From Podospora bellae-mahoneyi (lineage: Eukaryota; Ascomycota; Sordariomycetes; Sordariales; Podosporaceae), in assembly GCF_035222275.1 (NCBI RefSeq), contig NC_085884.1, positions 3,658,001 through 3,722,000 of the forward strand: a stretch of DNA of 64,000 nt. Reading direction: 5' to 3'. A model generated the notes under the pieces. That model had not been told where the DNA came from and did no database searches. It saw only the letters and a program-made list of their open reading frames with translations. Positions within the stretch are counted from its first letter, which is position 1; every line of letters begins with the position of its first letter. Positions 57,878-64,000 of the stretch are shown here, piece after piece. The position numbers were made by a program, and so were the translations under genes.

Positions 57878-59859
57878 TCACTCCTTCTGCACCCCCTTCC
57901 CCGACCTCAACAGCTCCACAATGTCAGCCATAGTATGCTTCCTCTTCATCACAAGCCCCTCCTTCCCATCCCCCTCCTCTTCCTCCGTCAGCCCCCTACA
58001 CTCCTCCAGCCCGTGATCCCACCTCCCCTTCGTCGCCCGTCTAGCAACATCCAACCAACTCCTCCTCCTCTCCTCCGAAGTCGCAAACGACAACCTCGAC
58101 CCCTTGGAATCCCTAGTAGAAGAAACATCCCCCTCCCCCGACCCAATCCTATCCTCAGGCCTCCAAATATCAGGCCTAGCATGTATCTCTTCCCCTTTAT
58201 GCTCCCCCTCAACCTCCTCACAATCCCCATGCCCCCTCAATTTCAATCCACTTCCACCCAACCCAGCACCAGACTGTAACCCCCCCTCCACAAAATAATG
58301 CTCTCCCGGTTTATACCTAGGCGTAGACTCCCCGCTCTCATACCGGTCCTCGCTGTGATCCCCACCATCAGGAAACTCAGGAAACGACTCAAGCCTATAA
58401 ACCGGCTCTTCCTCCGTCTCCCTCGCCCCCGGCGAAACCGCAGAGTCAGACACCGACAGCCTTCTCACCACCTCCTCAAATCTCCGAACCTCCGACAGCT
58501 TGCTCGGTCTAGCCGCTCTCTGCTTTCCACCACCCAACCCCAACCCCGACCCCGACCTGCTGCTGGGTGTCACCGCACCGCTCCCCCCAAAAACAGGTGT
58601 ATTCGCCGGCGGAAACGGGGCAAAACTCCCCTCTTTTCTCTCCGCCGGAAGTGCAGACCCCAACTGTGACCCCATGATACTACTATCCCCCACCCCACCG
58701 CCAGGACTCACCGCACTAGCTGGTGACCCAACAGCGGTATTTGGTGTATTGGGTGGTACTACCACTACACCGGCGCCACTCCCATTCCCATCCCCCGACC
58801 CGGGAGGAGACATCTGCCCACCATCACTCACCAAACCCACCCCCTCCCTCCCCCTCCTCACCCTCTCCACATCGTCCGCCCTCAAAGAAAGCCTGTCCAG
58901 CTCCCCAGCAGCAATCATCATGCCCGCAACAGCAATCAAATCTAGACTCGGCCTCCTTCCACACCCCCACCGTTTAAACAGCGGACTCGCCCCCTGCGCC
59001 GGCTCCTCCAACCGATCCCGATTAGCCCGCCGCCGTTCCCTCCCGTCTGCTGCGTGATGCTGCTCACTTTCCGGCTCTGTAGCAGGAAAGGAGACAGATT
59101 TCGAGCGCCTGATCTTCTGGCGGAACTTTTCAAAGGCGCCCCGCCGAGTTTGGGAGGGGGATGATGGGGAGGAGTTCTACTGGGTTGTTAGCTTGGGGGG
59201 GAGGAGAGGAAGGAGGGGAGAGGGGGGGATGCTACCTATTCCCCTGCTGGTTGGGGGTGGTCGAGCTCTGCTGGGCAGGTGATCGTTGAGGCTGATGATT
59301 CTCTAAGAGGGGGGTGTTCATCGATTTGATGGAGGGATGATCCCGGATATTTACTGTTTTGTTCATCAGAAGATTTGAGTCGGGAATCAGGCAGGGCGCT
59401 GGTGCTTTGGTTGGGGCTTTTTCCTTTGAGGCTAGGTCCTGAACTTGTTGGTAGGTTGGAGGCGCTTTGACGGCGGTGTTTGATGGGGGCGGTGTCTAAA
59501 AAGGGGATTCTGCTTGGTGGCCGTTTGGGAGCTTCGTCGGGAGAGGACTGCTCGGGTGGTTCGGCGAGGTGCCCGTCGTAGCCAAATTTGGGTTTGCCTG
59601 GGTATCCTGCTCGCTAGGCTCGGTATTGTGAGGTTGTATCTGACTGGTTGCTGGAGATGAGGTTCTCGGAGGGGGAGTAGCGGAGTTGCATGTCGAGGGC
59701 GGAGATCATATTGTTGGCTGGGAGGTGGTTGTAGGCGAGGTCAATGCCAGGGATGGTTGTCCAGCAGCAGCTGAGGAGACGGATGGCGGCGAAGGTGGCT
59801 AGGCTGTCGTTGTTGTTGATGATGTCTTGGAACATATTCGGTTCGGCGGTATTGGACAT
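57878..59859 (-). CDS. Unknown fungal protein interrupted by two in-frame UAG codons
   Basis: I do not recognise the family. Exon 1 is 59859-59236 and exon 2 is 59176-57878, joined by a 59-base intron (GTAGCA, GCTAAC branch, tandem CAGTAG acceptor); 641 codons in all. Exon 1 begins MSNTAEPNMFQDIINNND and contains FAAIRLLSCCWTTIPGIDLAY; a TAG stands at 59616-59614 (codon 82), yet the same frame continues with RAGYPGKPKFGYDGHLAEPP for 125 more codons. Exon 1 then ends exactly on a second TAG (59238-59236) followed by the GT donor. Exon 2 reads RRGAFEKFRQKIRRSKSVSF, FKRWGCGRRPSLDLIAVAG and, near the end, MKRKHTMADIVELLRSGKG. No frameshift is needed anywhere. It may be an edited gene, a decaying gene, or mis-spliced in my model. 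Confidence 0.6.
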
Positions 59860-60514
59860 CGTAAGGTCTGCTGCTATTACGTGTGTCGAATATAAGTGTA
59901 GGTATGTCAGACACCGGGCGGCTGCCCGGTTCTGGAACAGAGTAAGGTATCGCCAGTGGCGGGATTACCTGGCGTCTGTGATCATGATAGCTAACGATAC
60001 TAAAAAGGCATGGTAAAAGGTAGCATGAAATTGGTAATGGTCACTCCGGAGGTGAGTGAAGAGAAGTTGGAGGTTTTAAGTTTCTCAAGCCAAGTTCTTC
60101 GAGCAGAACGCTCTTGCTCTGCCAGTCGGAACACGCTACGATGTCATGCTCCTTCCTTTGAATTGGTTCATCACATGTCTCCATTTTACATTAATGTTAC
60201 CATTCTCAGATTGAATCAGAGGATGTTACTTGTCAACCTTCAAGGAGACATCTGCTCTCTATTCAGTTGTTTTCTTGCCCCTGATAAACCCCTGTCAGGG
60301 GCAACGGATATCCAGTACATAACCCTAACCCCCATAACTCACCAGCCTCGGCCCAGGTTATCCGTGGATCGGCTAGTGGCGGGGATGAGCACTGGGGATC
60401 GGGAAGCTATCGGGGCCATGGACAAGGAGGAATGGGAAACACAGCGGGGAATGAAATACAAGGTGAATTCTGCTCCAGCCACCAACGTCAGTATACCGAC
60501 GAACCCAATTGACC
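59860..60514. promoter_or_regulatory. Divergent promoter region, unknown gene / glutaryl-CoA dehydrogenase
   Basis: 655 bases. A frame at 60010-60690 (+) runs through it and over the start of the dehydrogenase but has no family features, so I treat the stretch as non-coding. A telomere-like box lies at 60319-60332. Confidence 0.5.
60319..60332. promoter_or_regulatory. Telobox-like CATAACCCTAACCC
   Basis: The same 14-base string as at 12751-12764, here about 185 bases upstream of the glutaryl-CoA dehydrogenase start. It equals about two telomere units (TTAGGG complement). Role inferred only. Confidence 0.45.
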
Positions 60515-61918
60515 ATGTCCAGACTCCTCTGCAGACGATTCCCCGCCCGGGCGCTTCTTCAAGCCCGGCCAGCGCTCCCGACCCGGAGCTATGCGTCGGC
60601 ATCTCCAGCTGTGCAGTTCGACTGGGAGGACCCGCTCGGAGCAAAGGACCTGTTGACGGAGGAGGAGCTCGCAGTCTCCGAAACGGCTGAGCGGTATTGC
60701 CAGGAGCAATTGCTTCCCCGAGTACTACGTACGAACCGTTGAACCCGAAACCCTCCGAATCCGCCTGATTGGGCTAACGGCACGATAGAGGCATACCGCG
60801 ATGAGCACTACGATCCAAAGATCCTCCGGGAGATGGGCGAGCTGGGTCTCCTGGGGGCCAACCTTCAGGGGTATGGATGTGCTGGAGTGTCGGATGTGGC
60901 TGGAGCATTGATCACTAGGGCCGTCGAGAGGGTGGACAGCGGTTACCGAAGCGGTATGTCGGTTCAGTCGTCGTTGGTCATGGGTGGAATTCATGAGTTC
61001 GGTTCGGAAGAGCAAAAGGAGAGATACCTCCCAGACATGGCAAAGGGCAAGCTTCTTGGTGCTTTTGGACTTACCGAGCCGAACCACGGCAGCGATCCGG
61101 GCTCCATGGAGACAACTGCGCGCGAGCACCCGACCAAGAAGGGGTGCTACCTGCTCAAGGGGTCCAAGACTTGGATCACCAACTCGCCCATCGCCGATGT
61201 TCTCCTCGTCTGGGCCAAGCTCCAGGAGACTGGAAAGATCCGCGGATTTCTTGTTGACAGGAAGGACTGTCCTGCTGGCACACTCGAGACACCCAAGATC
61301 AGCAACAAGACTGGACTCCGCGCTTCCATCACCGGAATGATTCATCTCGAGGACTGCCCTGTCCCCAAGGAGAACATGTTCCCTGGGGTGGAGGGACTGA
61401 AGGGACCATTTGCCTGCCTAAACAGCGCCCGGTATGGTATCTCTCTCGGTGTGATGGGTGCTTTGGAGGACTGCCTGGCGAGAGCGAGAACCTATGCTCT
61501 GGAAAGGAAGCAGTTCAAGGGCAACTCCCTTGCCAAGTATCAGCTGATCCAGAAGAAGCTCGCAGACGCCGCCACTGATATCTCATACGGCGTCCTGGCC
61601 TCCATCCAGGTCGGCCGGTTGAAGGAGCAAGGCAAGGCTACTCCCGAGATGATCAGCATGGTCAAGCGCCAGAATTGTGACAGAGCTCTGTGGAATGCCA
61701 GAGTTCTCCAGGAGATTTTTGGTGGCAATGCTGTCAGTGACGAGTATGGTATTGGACGCCATGTGGCGAACCTCTATGTGACTCAGACCTATGAAGGCCA
61801 GAGCGATATTCATAGTAAGTTCTACCACCCGAATGCTGACAAAAAGCCATGCCCTGGCTAACTATGTATAGGTCTCATTCTTGGAAGAGCCATTACTGGC
61901 GTTCAGGCATTTGTCTGA
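60515..61918 (+). CDS. Glutaryl-CoA dehydrogenase, mitochondrial
   Basis: FAD enzyme of the acyl-CoA dehydrogenase family that converts glutaryl-CoA to crotonyl-CoA in lysine and tryptophan breakdown. Three exons, 60515-60728, 60789-61814 and 61872-61918, 428 residues; introns are 60 and 57 bases. The N-terminus (MSRLLCRRFPARALLQARPA) is an Arg-rich mitochondrial presequence. Then FDWEDPLGAKDLLTEEE, FGLTEPNHGSDPGSM, GSKTWITNSPIADVLLVWAK, ARYGISLGVMGALEDC and, at the active site, TYEGQSDIH|SLILGRAITGVQAFV, the last part in exon 3. The Glu of TYEG is the catalytic base. These strings are close to the human enzyme and distinguish it from other acyl-CoA dehydrogenases. Confidence 0.95.
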
Positions 61919-62772
61919 GAAAAAGTTGGTCTGTGAGCATAGATAAGACTAGAACCAGCTGTCTCATCTGAATAGAGACTACGCTCGCAAACAATATGAG
62001 CAAACGGTTCGAAGCGGTATCGTTCTTCATCTTCGTCTTACACACATGTGACGGGTGCTGTATAAACTTTATACGAGGGCTGATAAAGAAACCTGTGACT
62101 GCTTATCCAATATCTTTGAAATGGGGGTTTCATCGGGCTTTCCAAGTCACGAAGTAGAAAGCAGGGGTTCAAAAAGGAGGAGTGGACAGTTTGTACTATC
62201 TAGACCTTCCATATCGTGGCATAGAAAACTGTTAGTGATGGCCACTTGTGGCGGTGGGCTGGGTGGAGGGGCGGCAGTGACGATTGGGCGCCAAACAAGC
62301 AGCAGCCCAGCGGCTGGGTCCCGCCTGAAAATTCGCGGTGGTCCCAGCGTTGCGCCCCCCTCCCCTGCTCGCTCAGCTTTTGGCGTGGGCGTCCTCGGCA
62401 CCTATCGAATCGAAATCCGCCTTTGTCGACCCGCCCACTTTCCCCCCTCTTTCCTCTTGCAACCTAACTTGACCAACTTCGCATCCCTCTGTTTTGACAT
62501 CTCTAAACCGCAACCCCCTCTTTTTACAAAGTAAGCTCTTCGCGTGCCTCCAAAAAAAACTCTTCCTCTTTACCTCTGCTGCAATCTCTGCTCTCTCTGC
62601 TCTCTGCTCTCGTGTCTTTGTACCTGTCGCCACGGTGCGCCGTCAGAACCGACGATTCATTCGGCTTCCGTTTTCTTCCACAGCCAAAGCTGACACAGCC
62701 TTAAATTCAACAGCGCCCCGGCCTTCGACGTAGCATCTCGTCGTCGAGACACACATCACACAAACCTCAGAA
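61919..62772. promoter_or_regulatory. Promoter and 5' leader region of UBC4
   Basis: 854 bases with no supported gene. The last 250 bases are pyrimidine-rich, typical of highly expressed fungal genes. Confidence 0.6.
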
Positions 62773-63720
<948 letters not shown>

Positions 63721-64000
63721 GGGGTAGTTGAAGTTGTTAATGCGGGCGAGGTGGATGGTTGACTCGGTTAGCCCCGGGAAATCTTGGTCGGCAGCCTCAA
63801 CATTTCTACCCTGGCTGTATAGCGCGAGCAAACGACGAATACTCTCTGGTGTTTGGTGAGCGTGCGAGCTGGCGATGGATGCTGGAAGAGTCATCTAAAC
63901 TGGACGGTCGGCTGGGGATGGAGCGGGAGAGGTAGATGCGCAAGAATCAACAACTATTTCACTGCATCATCAGTTATTACTACACTCTGGGGAGCGGTTC
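63721..64000. other. 3' flank of UBC4
   Basis: Window end. No gene seen in these 280 bases. Confidence 0.6.

Noticed and set aside
60010-60690. 226-codon + strand frame upstream of glutaryl-CoA dehydrogenase
   Set aside because: Overlaps the dehydrogenase presequence in another frame and has no family features.

Overview
The window is about 64 kb of gene-dense nuclear DNA from a filamentous ascomycete. Short introns (mostly 50-110 bases) with GTRNGY-like donors, CTAAC-type branch points and YAG acceptors, compact intergenic spacers, and the gene set (BCK1/MIK-1 type MAPKKK, GH5 sterylglucosidase, DASH subunit Spc34, 21.3 kDa complex I subunit, Fig1) point to Sordariomycetes, most likely Sordariales. 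The order is inferred, not proven. I see no transposon, virus-like element, CRISPR array, rRNA gene or intact tRNA, and no AT-rich block of the kind left by repeat-induced mutation.

Layout, left to right: inositol phosphorylceramide synthase AUR1 (1.1-2.7 kb, +); RNA polymerase I subunit RPA34 (4.8-7.0, -) divergent from the polynucleotide kinase GRC3 (8.0-10.3, +); DNA primase PRI1 (10.8-12.5, -) divergent from a GH5 sterylglucosidase/glucosylceramidase (13.2-15.6, +); the cell-wall-integrity MAPKKK BCK1 (16.9-22.4, +); a GH47 mannosidase (22.8-25.8, -); a small unknown gene tightly behind TRM10 (27.5-29.3, -), divergent from MSH2 (29.8-32.6, +); proteasome RPN3 (33.2-35.0, -); TAF12 (36.1-38.4, -); an unknown basic/acidic protein (39.7-40.8, -); SPC34 (43.0-43.9, +) convergent with a CPWC DsbA-family oxidoreductase (43.9-44.8, -); FIG1 (46.4-47.3, +); a RING protein (48.4-49.6, -) divergent from replication factor SLD2 (49.9-51.5, +); UBP2 deubiquitinase (52.4-55.8, -); complex I 21.3 kDa subunit (56.6-57.4, +); an unknown protein (57.9-59.9, -); glutaryl-CoA dehydrogenase (60.5-61.9, +); and UBC4 (62.8-63.7, +).

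The genes are housekeeping: ribosome biogenesis (RPA34 with GRC3), DNA replication and repair (PRI1, SLD2, MSH2), chromosome segregation (SPC34), ubiquitin/proteasome (RPN3, UBP2, UBC4, RING), sphingolipid and glycolipid metabolism (AUR1, GH5) and cell-wall or mating signalling (BCK1, FIG1). PRI1 and SLD2 each carry a close pair of ACGCGT (MCB) boxes 110-180 bases upstream of the start.

The most interesting signal is a set of in-frame UAG codons that interrupt otherwise continuous coding sequence: one in RPA34 and two in the unknown gene at 57.9-59.9 kb. Two of the three lie in the loop of a short perfect hairpin. All the interrupting stops are UAG, none UAA or UGA. This is the pattern expected for the stage-specific A-to-I mRNA editing (UAG to UGG) known from sexual development in Sordariomycetes. 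That reading is inference; pseudogenisation, sequence error or unusual splicing are the alternatives. TRM10 also ends in UAG and is followed 21 bases later, in the same frame, by the start of the small downstream gene.
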